Shown here one piece after another: positions 1 through 11,400 of a stretch of DNA of 64,000 nucleotides. Source of the DNA: Strongylocentrotus droebachiensis. Its lineage: Eukaryota; Echinodermata; Echinoidea; Camarodonta; Strongylocentrotidae. The stretch lies in NCBI GenBank assembly GCA_035222895.1, contig JAVYIG010000060.1, forward strand, positions 744,001 through 808,000, in the 5' to 3' direction. Below the pieces are notes generated by a model that worked only from the letters and a program-made list of their open reading frames with translations, was not told the DNA's origin and did not search any database. A program made the position numbers and the translations under genes. How positions within the stretch are numbered: position 1 is the stretch's first letter; each line of letters starts with the position of its first letter.

Positions 1-85
1 AATCATGATCATCATCATCATCATCGTCATCACCATTACTATCAAGATCATCATCATCATCATCATCATCATCATGATCATCATG
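1..85. repeat. (ATC)n microsatellite
   Basis: Imperfect ATC/ATG trinucleotide run with a few interruptions. It lies just outside the small exon at 110-143, so it would be intronic if that exon is real. Confidence 0.9.
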
Positions 86-109
86 CATGTGAAAAAATTA
101 GCATCTTAC

Positions 110-143
110 CTGTATTTTCTATCACTGTGATTCCATCGTTGAT
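110..143 (-). CDS. Small internal exon of an unidentified host gene
   Basis: On the minus strand a T-rich tract ends in TTGTGCAG, then 34 nt read INDGITVIENT plus one base, then a GTAAGATG donor. It enters in phase 0. The candidate exon at 2025-2296 also ends in phase 0, so the two join in frame and the product would read on from GPT into INDGITVIENT. I do not recognise the protein. The exon is short, so the call rests on splice sites and phase. Confidence 0.45.
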
Positions 144-334
144 CTGCACAACAAAACAACAAAATTGATAAACAATTTACATATAACCTAGCCACTGATA
201 AAAGTTTATGCCGAATAAAAATTAACCATTTAAAAACTGTTTAAGCCTTTTGATCGACTTGATTAAAGAATATATCTTTTAAGCTGGTTAGTTCAGGTCA
301 GGAGCACATTTGCTTCTGTTAAAATGTATAGGGA

Positions 335-1830
335 ATCATACCTGTTATGTTTCTCTGAGACTTGGCTTTTTAAAAGGAAATTCCTGTTAGTGCTGGAATG
401 TTATATTACTAAGGGAGATAGAGTCGAGGAATCTTGAAAGACTAGGGGTGGCGGTGTGTTCGTAAACCGTAAATGGTGCAATAATTGGTCTGTAAAAGAA
501 AAGGTATGCAGTCCTGACATTGATGGGCCCCTATCATCTGCCGCGTGAGTTCAATCAAATATTCATGATGGTGGTGTATACACAACCGCGAGAGGACCTT
601 TATCTCTGCGTGGAGCTATCGCTAGCCAAGCGCACCAACTCGAAGCTATTTCACCTGATAGCCCAATTTCATCGCTGAGGACTTTAATCATTGCCTACTC
701 GACGAAGTTTTACCGTCGTATGATCAGTGCAACACGTAAACCTAGCCGTTCTCTACTTGTGCTATGGCAGCAATCAACGAGCCTACAAAACAACAAAATA
801 CCCACATCTGGGTTTTTTGGATTATAACCTAGTGTTACTGTCGCCTACGGTTCTAGGAAAACCACCCCCGGTCATTTACCAGCGGGAAAATTACCATCCA
901 AGGACAATTAACACCCGGTAAATAACCCCCGCGAGGACAACCACCTCCCCAAGCACCTCCCCCCCCCCCCTCCCTTAGCCTTAGAAAAGAAAAAAAATTA
1001 GTTTATTAAAACCACCTTAATATCAGGGTAGATTTTGTACAGACGGGGGAAGGGGGGGATCCTTTTGGGGGTAATTTTCCGGGGTGTACTTTTTCCGGGG
1101 TGAGGGTTTTCTTTTTTGCGGGGTAGTTTAATGGGGGTAGTTTTACGGGGGGGATTTCCATGGGATAATTGTCCTGATAAGGTCGCCAACATATAAAACA
1201 GTAGAAGGGAAGCAAACACGTCACTAAAGCGTGTTATATCTGGGGGTAATGACGAAACAGAGGAACTCCATAATATCACCCAAGCAGTACCTGATTGCTC
1301 CAAGGCTTTCGTGGATGTTATGAATTTATTTGTTTTAGGAGATTCAATGTTCATGGCTGTAACGTAGAGAGAAAGAAAAAAAACTTAACATATTGCAATT
1401 TGAAATGGTCTCTGAAGCTGATGTTTTTTCTTTCACTAAGTTCTATATTCGGAATGTTTCGGGTAAGGTTAAGCTGCATAAGGCAGCTGGCCTTGATGGG
1501 ATTTGAAACGGAGTACTTAAATTTTGCAATCAGCAACCCGCCCTTATGTTGCCAAAATTGCTTGAAATTACTTTGGACTGTGGTTTTATTCCACACATTT
1601 TGAAAACAATTCTGCAATCAGCCCGATTCCCAAATGAAATACAACTAGTGAATTACACGATTTTCGTCCCTCGGGTTTAACATCCAAAGTTATGACATGT
1701 TTGGAGAAGCTAATACTAACATATCTTGATATCTCAGCTTGCATATAGGGATCGTCGAGGGGTTGATGATACTATCATTGTGTATCTTCATAATGAACAT
1801 AATTGAACGTTTTCACGAGAATAAAAGTAA
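335..1830 (+). mobile_element. Degenerate Rex1/CR1-type LINE, interrupted by a foldback element
   Basis: Plus-strand translation shows remains of an AP-type endonuclease: CFSETWL near 350, RGGGVFVNRKWC near 450, and LCYGSNQRAYKTTKYPHLGF near 750-815. After the foldback insertion (849-1181) come reverse transcriptase remains, with AAGLDGI near 1485 and AYRDRRGVDDTIIV near 1745-1785. These match the order and motifs of Rex1/Babar-like LINEs such as the one at 37716-39620. Several stops and frameshifts are present, so the copy is dead. The 3' part is missing. Confidence 0.75.
849..1181. mobile_element. Short foldback DNA transposon with C-rich and G-rich arms
   Basis: The element starts GGTTCTAGGA and ends TCCTGATAAG. 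Its left arm is C-rich with repeats like GGACAATTA-CCCC, and its right arm is the G-rich complement, with a short spacer between. It is flanked by GTCGCCTAC (840-848) and GTCGCCAAC (1182-1190), a 9-bp target duplication with one mismatch. Removing the element and one flank copy restores the LINE reading SPTYKTVE. No transposase is present. The same family occurs at 3319 and 48720-50516. Confidence 0.8.
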
Positions 1831-2024
1831 GTGGCATCCTACATTTTGTTTAATCCCGTTAGGATTAAGATGGGGGGGGGGGTAGAATGCACAGTATCTA
1901 CAACTCGCTCGCTTTGCTCCCTAATTTTAACACAACTTTAATAAGTGTAATTACAGTATTTATTCTGGGCACATTAATCCATATGTACGTCACTGATACT
2001 CCCCCACAAAATTCACATACTTAC
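1831..2024. other. Short non-coding stretch with a poly-G run
   Basis: Sequence between the LINE remains and the exon at 2025. It holds a G run near 1872 and no recognisable gene. It would be intron if the minus-strand gene is real. Confidence 0.5.
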
Positions 2025-2296
2025 CGTAGGGCCGGTGTTTTTTGAAGGTTTCTCCACCACAGGAAACCGTTCTTCAAAAACTGTTCCCCATTGTTTATGC
2101 CACAGACCCTCCACGAAGGATTGTAGGTGTTGTACATCTTCGTCAAACATCTCAGACAGATGCTCACAGAAAATAATTCGTTCAGACATCTGGTAAGCAG
2201 TTGGTTGATGCGTTTCTACCAATTTCAATCTCGTGTCTTGTGTGCGTTTTTTAACGTTTTGAAGTAAATAGCAGACAATCAACACACCGTCCTTTC
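2025..2296 (-). CDS. Internal exon of an unidentified host gene
   Basis: The minus strand shows an acceptor (TTTTGATAACAG), an open exon of 272 nt, and a near-perfect donor (CTACG|GTAAGTATG). The protein begins (G)KDGVLIVCYLLQNVKKR and includes ERIIFCEHLSEMFDEDVQ and FVEGLWHKQWGTVFEERF. It is mixed charged and hydrophobic with no membrane segment. The exon enters needing two bases and leaves in phase 0, matching the exon at 110-143. I do not recognise the family. Intact frame plus both splice sites make it the best-supported internal exon here. Confidence 0.65.
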
Positions 2297-3318
2297 CTGT
2301 TATCAAAATAATTAAACAATCATTCTTTTTAACCAAAATTGTTTTGCTTATATCGCTCTATATTGAACGACACAGATTGATAGTCATATTCAGACCCAAG
2401 CTTTAAATCAGAATAGATTAATAGGTGCGTTTTTACATCTAAATTACATACAGTGAAATATTTTTTCATGAGAACAATCCATATTTGTTCATGAATTTGA
2501 ACCACTTTGATCAAATTTGCCTTTTTGACGCAAAGTTTTTTTCTGCGCCATTTATGTTATAAATATTTAAAAAAATTCCATGAGCAGGTAGACAATTTAT
2601 TGGCTTTGAATCAAGCAAAATTTATGATGGAGAAGATTTGAAACTAGCTAAAATGTTGCGTTTTAATGACCTCAATCAAGACTTCTCGTATTTTTTTGGA
2701 CCAATACTAGCCACTGTTGTTAATTAGTGGTGGTGGTGGGGGGGGGGGGGGGGGAGGGGCCGTCCATTTCAGTTTAAAATGTTATTCATAATCAATGTGT
2801 ACACCTTAATACTCTGTGCAAATGGTTGTTGATTTCAAGACAATCAATTACATTGAATACATTTGACCACCCACATTGAATGGTTTGCGCCCAATCGTTC
2901 ATTCTTGAGAACGCTTTATTTCCATTTTGAATAGCAGGTTAGAAAATTTGCAGAATATTGTGCAGCACTTTGACCTGGAACTTATCATTTGTCGTATCAA
3001 TCTTGCACATTCTTGATTTTCGGTTACCATCATAGATACGCTGCTTCTGATATTTCTTATTTTACTTCAACATATTTTGTGCAGAAGTCAAGTTCTTACA
3101 GCAGTGAAAAAACACAATATGCATGTATCATGTGTTTATCAGATCTGTTTTGTCTCCTCCTATATTTTACAACATGGGACATGGACAATTCTGGCTTAAA
3201 AACATTATTGATGTGCACACGCATTTATTAGTTTACTTAACCCGTTTATTTCATTGAAATTTATCGTGACCTTGGACGAGTAACACCGGAATCCCTTTTT
3301 ATTTAATATGTTCAAAAC
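2297..3318. other. AT-rich non-coding stretch
   Basis: No supported gene. It contains a long G run near 2733-2755 and ordinary AT-rich sequence. It is probably intronic. A missing exon linking 2025-2296 to 12284-12326 could lie here or further right, but none stands out. Confidence 0.5.
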
Positions 3319-3470
3319 GGTTCTAGGACAATTACCCAGCAAGGAAAACCACCTCCAAAGAACAATTACACCTCGGAAAATTACCCTGGATAATCACCCC
3401 TAGGAACAATACCACTATAGGACAATTACAACCTTCCCCCCCCCCCTCCCCCCCCCCCCCCCCCCTCAGC
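3319..3470. mobile_element. Foldback element, left arm only
   Basis: Begins GGTTCTAGGACAATTACC, the same terminus as the foldback elements at 849 and 48720. About 150 bp of C-rich subrepeats and poly-C follow. No G-rich right arm or matching terminus is nearby, so it is truncated, or its right arm diverged or lies elsewhere. Confidence 0.65.
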
Positions 3471-3945
3471 ACGAACTTAAGACAAAACTGTGGCGTATCG
3501 GTGGTCGATAATTTTAGGGGGACCGATTAGGATGGATGTAGGGATATTTAAATAATCATACCTCTTAGTCACATTTTAGAGCATTATTAATATTTCATTG
3601 GGTATTTATTTTGTCCCTCTCTCTCTTTCTCTCTCTCTTACCCTAGCTTTGATTTTAGCATTTCCAATTATTTATGCGATCCGATCGAGGGTTGCAGGCT
3701 TCCGCATTCCCTTGTAGTTGTGCCACCAAGTAAAGTATAGACTTTCAATTTCTTAACAAACCTTGAGCGCAATAGGTAATCGCTTGAGTGTGCCTCAACA
3801 AAATGGCACAATAAAGAAATTAGGATGATTTTTTAATTTTGTAATATCTCAATATTCTTGCATCCTCTGCAAATGTCCTAATTAAATGATCGTGTAACTA
3901 AGAAACAAAGGTACAATTTTGCTACAATAGCAGCACCCTCTGCCA
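3471..3945. other. Non-coding stretch
   Basis: AT-rich DNA with a short CT-rich microsatellite near 3618-3638. No gene or mobile element recognised. Confidence 0.5.
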
Positions 3946-4090
3946 AACGAAGTCGTTTTCAATGGCTGCCTGCTGTAGCACCAAACAGAGTTGACAGAAG
4001 ACTTTATAGCTCCGTTTCGTTGACGATCAACCATGCATGAAGTCTTTCGTCTTTTTTTTTTGCATGGCTGATCGTCAACGAAACAGAGTT
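3946..4090. repeat. Dispersed repeat with a 28-bp hairpin
   Basis: Arms at 4010-4037 and 4061-4088 are reverse complements with two mismatches (core GTTTCGTTGACGATCA). The same sequence family, with GGCTGCCTGC and TGCATGGCTGATCGTCAACG, recurs at 24962-25045 beside a CpG-rich TIR element. This suggests a small mobile element whose full borders I cannot set. Confidence 0.6.
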
Positions 4091-4564
4091 AAGTCTTAAA
4101 GGTGTGCGGGGATATGGGGCATGTGACTAATAAAGCCATGATATATACACAAATGCATCTAATTCTATGTTCATACTGATATCAGGTTTTATGAGATCTT
4201 TTAGAAATATGTGTACATGTATAAGTTAACTCTTATCCTGCCATACTGAATATAGCTGAAAGCCACAGGGCTAATCCACATTGTGCCCAAGAAGAAAAAA
4301 AACACTATTTGTTGAAAGCAGGTCGACTCAAGGTTGAGAAAAGTTTATATATTACTTCAAAGCTTCTGCACCTGCTCCCTCCGAAAAAAGGATTGCGTCT
4401 TTCGCAAAGGTTTATCACTTTTTCCCCATTATTGTCTCCTGATCGGGGAATTAAAACGCATTCCCCTTCTCAAAAAGCTGACTACTGCTGACTACTAACA
4501 ACAACAAAACAAATCACACAAAACAAAAGCATACGACAAATGTAATTATTCACTGAGGACGAAT

Positions 4565-5250
4565 TAGGTGGTCTGTTATTTAATCTGAATAAATGTGCTT
4601 GTAGAGAATTGACTAAGCTACAACATATCGAAATTTGGCATCCTAAAGAGCTATAATGGATTGTGTATAGGCATATTTTTGCCCACATATGCTATGTATT
4701 ACAAGAGCTCGCTCGCACGGACATTTATCTTGAACAGACGTTCATTCCGTTATTAATGGTCATAAAAAGATAAACATGGTATCAAATTGTTTGGAAAAAA
4801 TAGGAAATAACATGACAGAAAAAAAACGGCGATAGTACGTTGCGTACGGCAATGACGAACACTTACGCGCGTACGTACGCGTACGCGCGCGTTCATTGAC
4901 CTGAAATTGATCAGACGGATATCGACCTTTATCATGATAAATATGATTGAGAAATTACTTTCGGTTATGAAGATATGATCATAAGTTTGTTTTCAGAAAA
5001 TTTCACAAAATGGCGCCTGGATGACGTCACGATAATCTGATAAACTAGAAATTGTTGGAAACACATCTTTTGACATTGACCTATGACTGTGCCAAAATTG
5101 AAAGAAATTGACTTGACCGATCATGGAGTTATGCTCTTCACAAACAAGTGGGGGTGAAATATATAAAAATAAATAATAAAGAAATAAAGAAATACCGAGA
5201 AAAAAAAAATGACGAAATCAATAGGTGGTCTGGCGATGACAGACCACCTA
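4565..5250. mobile_element. Non-autonomous TIR element (TAGGTGGTCTG family)
   Basis: The left end is TAGGTGGTCTG (4565-4575) and the right end CAGACCACCTA (5240-5250), preceded by an internal hairpin at 5223-5249. The interior has no conserved reading frame. It shares long stretches with 8312-8570 (left half), 6888-7000 and 13473-13817 (right half). Words common to the copies include GACCTATGACTGTGC and GAAAGAAATTGA. No clear target duplication is visible, so I leave the superfamily open. Confidence 0.65.
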
Positions 5251-5392
5251 AAAATAACCCGTGAAAGAAAAATTGTCGGCGGAGCAAATGTCGTCGGAGC
5301 AAATGTCGCGGAGCAATTGTCGCTTTTTGCGGAACATTTTTCACCGGAGTAATCGTCGCTGAAGCATGTGTCGGGTTACCGTACAATCACAT
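5251..5392. other. Short unassigned stretch
   Basis: Contains repeated words like GGAGCAAATGTCG (about 5280-5370, four loose copies), which may be a decayed short tandem repeat. No gene seen. Confidence 0.4.
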
Positions 5393-5583
5393 GTTTCATT
5401 CCAAAAGGAGCTAAATCTACGAAAATAAAAAAACTTATTCTTATGATATATTATTGGTCCAGGGTGACACCTTTAACACATATAACAACAAGAAGGTACA
5501 TGGCTAAATGGAAAGTGGAAAAATAAAAAAGGCGATTTACTCAGAAATACCCAAAGTGGATTTAGCTCCTTTTGGAATGAAAC
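5393..5583. repeat. 25-bp perfect inverted repeat at a LINE coding end
   Basis: Arms at 5393-5417 and 5559-5583 are perfect reverse complements around a 141-bp spacer. The right arm is the end of the LINE reading frame (EEFHSKRS-stop, minus strand), so the left arm is an inverted copy of that coding end. Confidence 0.85.
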
Positions 5584-6903
5584 TCCTCAATTAAAGAAAT
5601 GAGGGGGGCTATGTTTAAAGCATTCTGTTTATACTTTGTCACCGAAAATAAACCTTCAACTGCCTGCCTCGTATTATGTTGATGCATGTCACTTACTTTA
5701 ACTAAATGTTCTTGTAAATAGGATGGCACCAACTGATGTGTGCATTTGCACAAAATATTAACACGCTGAAATTCAAAACGTTTCTCAATTGGCATCCATT
5801 TCAGATTGCTAAACAATTTAATGGATGGAGTCTCTTTTAACTTTTGATTGAAATTATTATAGCAGCTCGTTTTTTAACTTTCTTGAGTTTATCCGTTTGT
5901 TTCTGATACCGATTTTACCACACAGAGGAACAATAATCAAAGTGAGAGATACGAGTGCAATATACAGCAAATTCAAAGATGTCATTCGTAATTAGTCCTT
6001 AGCTCGTTTTATTACACTGATATTTATCTGTGTTACTGTTGTTGCTTTGTCAACGTGCTTGGACCAATTCAATTCTTCATCTCATATATAAAGACAATTG
6101 ACGACGTTAATTATTTTCAATGTCTTTCCTTTTATAGAAACGTTGAGGATTGTTATTTTGTTTGAATTAGTGACGCACGCTTTTCCTGTGTTTATTGCAA
6201 GGCGATTTTGATTAACCCATACCATTAATTCTTGGAATGCAATTTTTTTGTGTTCAACCTCAGCTACGCTACTTCCACTTACGGTTAAAGTGGTATCGTC
6301 TGCATACATATCCGTATTACTACCATATATACTATTTGGTAAAGTATTCACAAGGATTGAAAATATTAAAGGACCCAATATACATCCCTGTGGTATGCCC
6401 ATTAATACTGTTAATTGATTAGATTTGGAACTTGTGAAGTGAACAGTCTGTGTGCGACCTGTTATTAGGATAAAAACAATTTACACCTTTATGAGAACAT
6501 CAAATATTAGTTAATACAAGTTTGTGATTAACGGTGTCAAATGCCTTACGAAGGTCGATAAAGGCGACACCAGAGATCTTTCTAATTTCAATGTTCCATG
6601 ATAAATTATTTACACATTTCATGAGTGCTGTCGCTTTGCTCGCAACCCAGACCGATTAGAGTTCAAGACATTATTATCATCAATGAACTCAGAAAGTTGG
6701 TGATATGTAGCCCTCTCTATAGTTTTGCTAACAACAGACAAAATAGAAATTCGGCGGTAATTGCTTGGAATAGACATATCACCAGCTTTAAATATATGCA
6801 TTACTCGAGCTGCTTTCCAGCCATTTGGTACACATCCCGTGGTCAAATATGTGTTTATGATATCGGTTAATGATTCTGATGACTTTGAACATGTAATGTT
6901 CAC
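5559..6903 (-). mobile_element. 5'-truncated LINE, reverse transcriptase and C-terminal region
   Basis: Minus-strand reading in order: RT fingers with FKAGDMSIPSNYR and ISILSVVSKTIERA (6619-6903), the palm with GIPQGCILGPLIFSI and YADDTTLTV (6082-6402), then a C-terminal block with NLKWMPIEKRFEFQR (5562-5816). These are the hallmarks of a non-LTR retrotransposon of the CR1/Jockey supergroup. Frames are broken between blocks and the endonuclease is missing. The 5' end abuts a copy of the TAGGTGGTCTG repeat at 6888-7000. Confidence 0.85.
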
Positions 6904-7000
6904 GTCTCATGACAATGACCTATGACAGTTTCAAAATTGAAAGAAATTGACTAAACAGATCATGAGTTATCATCTACACAAAAAAGTGCGGATAAATAAA
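6888..7000. mobile_element. Fragment of the TAGGTGGTCTG element family
   Basis: Matches the 3' part of the copies at 4565-5250 and 13473-13817 through words such as ATGACAATGACCTATGAC and GAAAGAAATTGACT. It is cut on its left by the LINE end. Confidence 0.6.
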
Positions 7001-7369
7001 TAAAAACGAGATTTGATTTTTTCACTAAAGATGATTGAGGTGTTATGGAAGTTTGTTTTAAGGAGAGATGAAGAGAGACGAGGTATAGTGATGTAAACAA
7101 TACATGAGCTGGACAGAGGGGTAACAGAGGAATCACAATGCACGCACTTGGAAGGAGAGGAGATAGTAAGAAAACGTGGTAGCGTGAAATAAGAATACAA
7201 CGGGCAAAGGGAAGAGCTAGAAATATTTAAGGAACATCCAACGACATAAAAGAGGGAGAACTCGAGCCAGATGCGGAAAAGGGAAAGGGTAGGAGAGTAG
7301 AAAAACACAGAGGGGCAGAGACAAAGGGAGATTAAGTAAGATAATAAGAGGGAGGCAGGCAGAGCAAGA

Positions 7370-7545
7370 TAGGGAGTGGATCGAGACAGAGAGAGAGAGA
7401 GTGAGAGGTTGAAAAGTAGAGAGAGAGAGAGAGGGAGAGAGATGCAGAGACAGAGCAATAGAAGGAGAGGGGGCAGAAAAAAGAGGGGAAAGGATACAGA
7501 ACAAGAGAGAGGAGAGAGAGACAGAGAGAGAGATGCAATGGAAAA
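7370..7545. repeat. GA-rich low-complexity tract
   Basis: Purine-rich GA/GAGG run. It generates spurious long open frames on both strands, with Ser/Leu-rich or Arg/Glu-rich translations. Confidence 0.85.
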
Positions 7546-8311
7546 CGATGCATTCAATATTTCCAGCATAAACATAATTTAATATTTACTATAATGGAGA
7601 AAGAGCGAAGTTATAGACATGTAAACTCCCTGGAAGAGACGTAAACATGGCATATAACTGAACTGAATAACTGGAAAACATAAACGTCTGGGATGGAGAC
7701 TAACATCATATAAATGGGACTATTTAATATTGTTCCAGACTTAGGAGATTAACGTATACATTTAATACAAAAGGAATCAGATTTCCCATAGGGTTGTACG
7801 CAAAATATCGACATTCCTCTCCCATAGATATAACACGCAAAATTAGGCATTTTATCACATTGTTTGTGATTATAATTATGATAATATGTTATAATTGTCG
7901 AAGAAGGTGATAAAATCAAATATAAAACAACAGCCCCCCCAAAAAAAAAAAAACAAACAAACAACAACAACAACAACAACAACAAACAATTGACCGACCG
8001 GGGATCGAACGTGGGTCACACTTTGTAGGTTCTGACATGTTGCCTTTAAATGAAATTTTCACTATGATGACCTCATCAAAATAAAAAACGATGAGTACTA
8101 ATCTTGTAGAAAATCGTCTTAAATACAACATATCACATTTTGGAAGTATATCTATCAATATTTACAGAGATGCGATTAATTTTCCAAAATATGCTGACGT
8201 CATAATATGCAAATTCGTGTTCTGTGATCCAAGGCCATTATGATAATGTCACGAGACATGAAATCATATCTTCGACTTATACTCTATCCAAATATGAAAA
8301 AATGGGGGTCC
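7546..8311. other. Non-coding stretch with an A/CAA microsatellite
   Basis: Contains poly-A followed by (CAA)n at about 7937-7985. The part from about 7990 to 8310 looks like flanking sequence of the TAGGTGGTCTG repeat family, but I cannot fix a border. No gene seen. Confidence 0.45.
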
Positions 8312-8570
8312 CCGTGCTTGCCAAAGAGCTATAATGGCCTTTGTATAGGCACGTTTTTACCCATATATGCTATTTATTACAAGAGCTCGCGCGTACGGAC
8401 ATTTATCTTGAATGAACGCTCATTTCGTTATTATTGGTTATAAATAGATGAACATGGTATCAAATTGTTAAGAAAAAAATGGGCCTGGAGGAATATCATG
8501 AAAGAAAAAAAGGGCGATTCTATGTTGCGTACGGCCATGACGAGCGGAGACGCGCGCGCATGTGCGTGTT
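8312..8570. mobile_element. Left half of a TAGGTGGTCTG-family element
   Basis: Closely follows 4640-4870: shared words include AGAGCTATAATGG, TATTACAAGAGCTCGC, ACGGACATTTATCTTGAA and ATGAACATGGTATCAAATTG-type sequence. Homology stops in a CG-rich segment near 8560. Confidence 0.65.
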
Positions 8571-8794
8571 TTTTGTGTGGAAATCAAAGACGTTTAAATA
8601 TAATTACTAGACGGAAATCAGCACGCACGGAAACCATTACACGAATGGGATTAGGCTCCGCCTCTTTTGGATCAATTGAAGACAAAATAAGCACCTGAGG
8701 CGGCTTTTTGATTGGATATTAGCCTTATGAATATGTATTTTATCGATAGTATCGTTTAAGAAATGTAATAATATTTGACATCATTGCGTCACTT

Positions 8795-8862
8795 TAATTA
8801 TGCAAATTTATGCACGACGCTATACTCGCACAAACTGAGAAGATTTAGTTCATTGAGAATGG
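8795..8862 (+). ncRNA. Possible first exon of a spliced non-coding transcript
   Basis: An octamer-like ATGCAAAT lies just upstream (about 8800). The segment ends ATGG|GTGAGTAA, a strong donor. Joined to the next exon, the ATG is followed at once by a stop, so no protein is implied. The start site is a guess. Splice sites and order are the only support. Confidence 0.3.
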
Positions 8863-10008
8863 GTGAGTAATTGATTGAAATATGAGTAGATTAAGTGAAT
8901 TTAGTCATCAATTTTGAAAAAGCTGCAATAGTCTTCGTGATCTACGGTAATTTCGTTACATTTTGAGACAATTGTCAACATATTTTTTGGGAAAAGACTA
9001 GGAAAATATTGCTCTTGAAATTGCACTTTGATTTTCATCGTCATGAAGTAGTTTGACTGCGGTTTGCCGTCATTTCACCATAGTACTCCAGCTAGGGCCC
9101 CGGGATTCCGGCAGGCCCACCCCGGGGAATTTTGGTGCTCACCTGCATCAAGATCAAACTTTCTAATCAGGTTTTATTTCAGATTTGATCGTCATCATGA
9201 AAAGGGTATAATTCACCAATCATCGATTGAATTTAAATCTAGATTTAACGTTACACCTTAAAATAATCTATGAAGCATGATTTTTTTGATAATCCAAGTG
9301 GATTAATTCTTGTTAAAATCTTTAGTAGATGTTGACTCTGATGGCTTATCAGCTATCCGTTCGCTCAGTTGCACCATCGGTACGCGGTGCGTGTCAACTT
9401 TATTTTGACCAAAATTATCTGTGACCATTGATAATAAAAAAAACCCAAATCCTATTTCATTTAGATGTAGTCTATACCTGGAACTTATTAATACAAATAT
9501 TTAAAAAACATCAACACTAGGATTTGTTTATTTAATATTTAGATTTTGTGTGGGTCCAGCGAGCTTGTCAAGTTGTCATTATAGACTAGATCTAGACTCC
9601 TAATTACTTTTAATATATTAGAGATTTTTTCTTCTCCAAATTGTGCATTTCATGTTGATAAATCTATTTTTGGTGTAAGAGAAGACCCCTAGTCCACAAT
9701 TATGTTTACTTATGTAGTCTTCTTCTTGTTTTAATAAACCAATTCTACTTAAGACTAGACCTACTTTAAAATATCCATATATCTAGGCCATATAAAGCAC
9801 TTTTTTAGGCACAAGTTAAATCTTCCATTTAGTTTGACTTTGTACTGTGGTCCATTAAATAGGAATGTTGATTTCCACACCATATTCAAATTAAGGCCAA
9901 CCATGACATGAAAAAAAGCTTTTATGCTAGATCTATTTTTATTTTGTTAAGGAGAAAGATGCGCTTTGATTGTCATATTGATTTTGTGTTTTCTTTTTGT
10001 TCCGACAG

Positions 10009-10102
10009 ATTGAAACTGATGAAGAGCTGGAAGGAGTTAACTGATGAGTAGACATTACAGCATTTCTTATATTTGCAACATGAAGCTCAAAGTGCCATGC
10101 AG
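10009..10102 (+). ncRNA. Possible second exon of a non-coding transcript
   Basis: Acceptor TTTTTGTTCCGACAG and donor ATGCAG|GTAAAA flank 94 nt. All three frames carry stops, which argues against coding. Confidence 0.35.
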
Positions 10103-10546
10103 GTAAAATTGTCAGGATATTTAGCACACAAATATTAAACGACCACCTATTAATTCACTAAAAAGGAAATGGAACTAAGTTTATGTTGCAAGCGTATAAA
10201 GTGGAGGGTTTATTTTATTATAGTTCTGCACTTAGCACACAAATATTGATATCTTTCCTTTTGTTTACAAAGGGAATTTGTCCTTATTTACAGGAGGTCC
10301 CGTGTGTAGAAAAACGATGTCTAATGCACATTCAAAGCACTACATGACCATACATGTAGGGTATACACAGGACCCCTCATTACCTTTTTTTTTGGTAAGT
10401 GGTCCTTTCACTTATTGAGCAATGAAGATGAAGAAGAACACAAAATAAGATTAATGAAAGTCTGTTTATAGGATGTATTATGGTTGATATGTATCTCTTA
10501 TTATCACTTTTTAATTGAAGTACCTACATTGTTTTCTTTTTTGTAG

Positions 10547-10689
10547 GATGATGCTTCTCTACAGTGGATGATGAAGGCATGATGGTTACAAACCCAGGAG
10601 AGGAACAAAGAACAGATATTGACAGAATCATATCTAGAGATGTGGGCCAGTACACTTCATACGAGCAAGTGTGCTAATATACAATGTAG
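10547..10689 (+). ncRNA. Possible third exon of a non-coding transcript
   Basis: A strong pyrimidine tract ends in TTTTTTGTAG, and a GT donor follows near 10686-10691 (two candidates). It contains an ATG-started frame of about 32 codons, too short to trust as a protein. Confidence 0.35.
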
Positions 10690-11188
10690 GTACCCCCAAT
10701 AAACTATTGTAGAACACATATCATGCAGAAAGTTATAGATCTGACTAAGATATTTTTCATTGTCCGTTACTTGTAAAATAATACTTGACTGAATATCACA
10801 ATTGTGATTTAGATTTAAAATAAAATATCGATATAGATGAAATATAAGTCTACATTACGTATGTTTCAGTAGCATTATTTCCAGCACATTCACTGGTCCA
10901 AGTTGTTGGGTCATTTTAAGTCCCATACTTAACCGAGTATTAATCAATTTCCATGCCTTGTCTGATCCAAGCTCCAGCAGGCCTATCGTCTTAATGGGAT
11001 CATCAGAAATAATTTAAGATGTGGTCAGTAACTAGTCTTGTAGGAAAAATAGTTTAGGTTTGCCCACTAGAACCCCAAGTGAATTTCAGTCCTTCGTCAT
11101 TTTGTCAGAGCAGGTATCAGGGTGTATGTTATTAGTCATTGTTGATTTTCTTATACACTGTATCTTATTTCATTTTTCCATTCAACAG

Positions 11189-11400
11189 ACTTGGGTTATC
11201 ATTACAGCCCTTTCTTCTGAAAACTAGGCTACAACTAGAATACAGGAGACATCTCCATGGGACTACGTCTTAAAGATGCCATCCTCATATAATGAAAGAG
11301 GACAGTAGAGATGGGCTTAAATTTGAATATTTACATGATATTTATTTATTATTTGTATTACATGTTTGTAGAATACCACATTCAATAAAGGTAATGAATT
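11189..11400 (+). ncRNA. Possible terminal exon with poly(A) signal
   Basis: Acceptor CATTTTTCCATTCAACAG at 11188, then about 200 nt ending near AATAAA (11384-11389). Together with the three exons above it gives a plausible four-exon plus-strand transcript, opposite to the host gene exons. Confidence 0.35.

Noticed and set aside
6970-7575. A 201-codon Ser/Leu-rich open frame on the minus strand
   Set aside because: It lies over a GA/CT simple-repeat tract. The composition explains the lack of stops, and other frames are open too.
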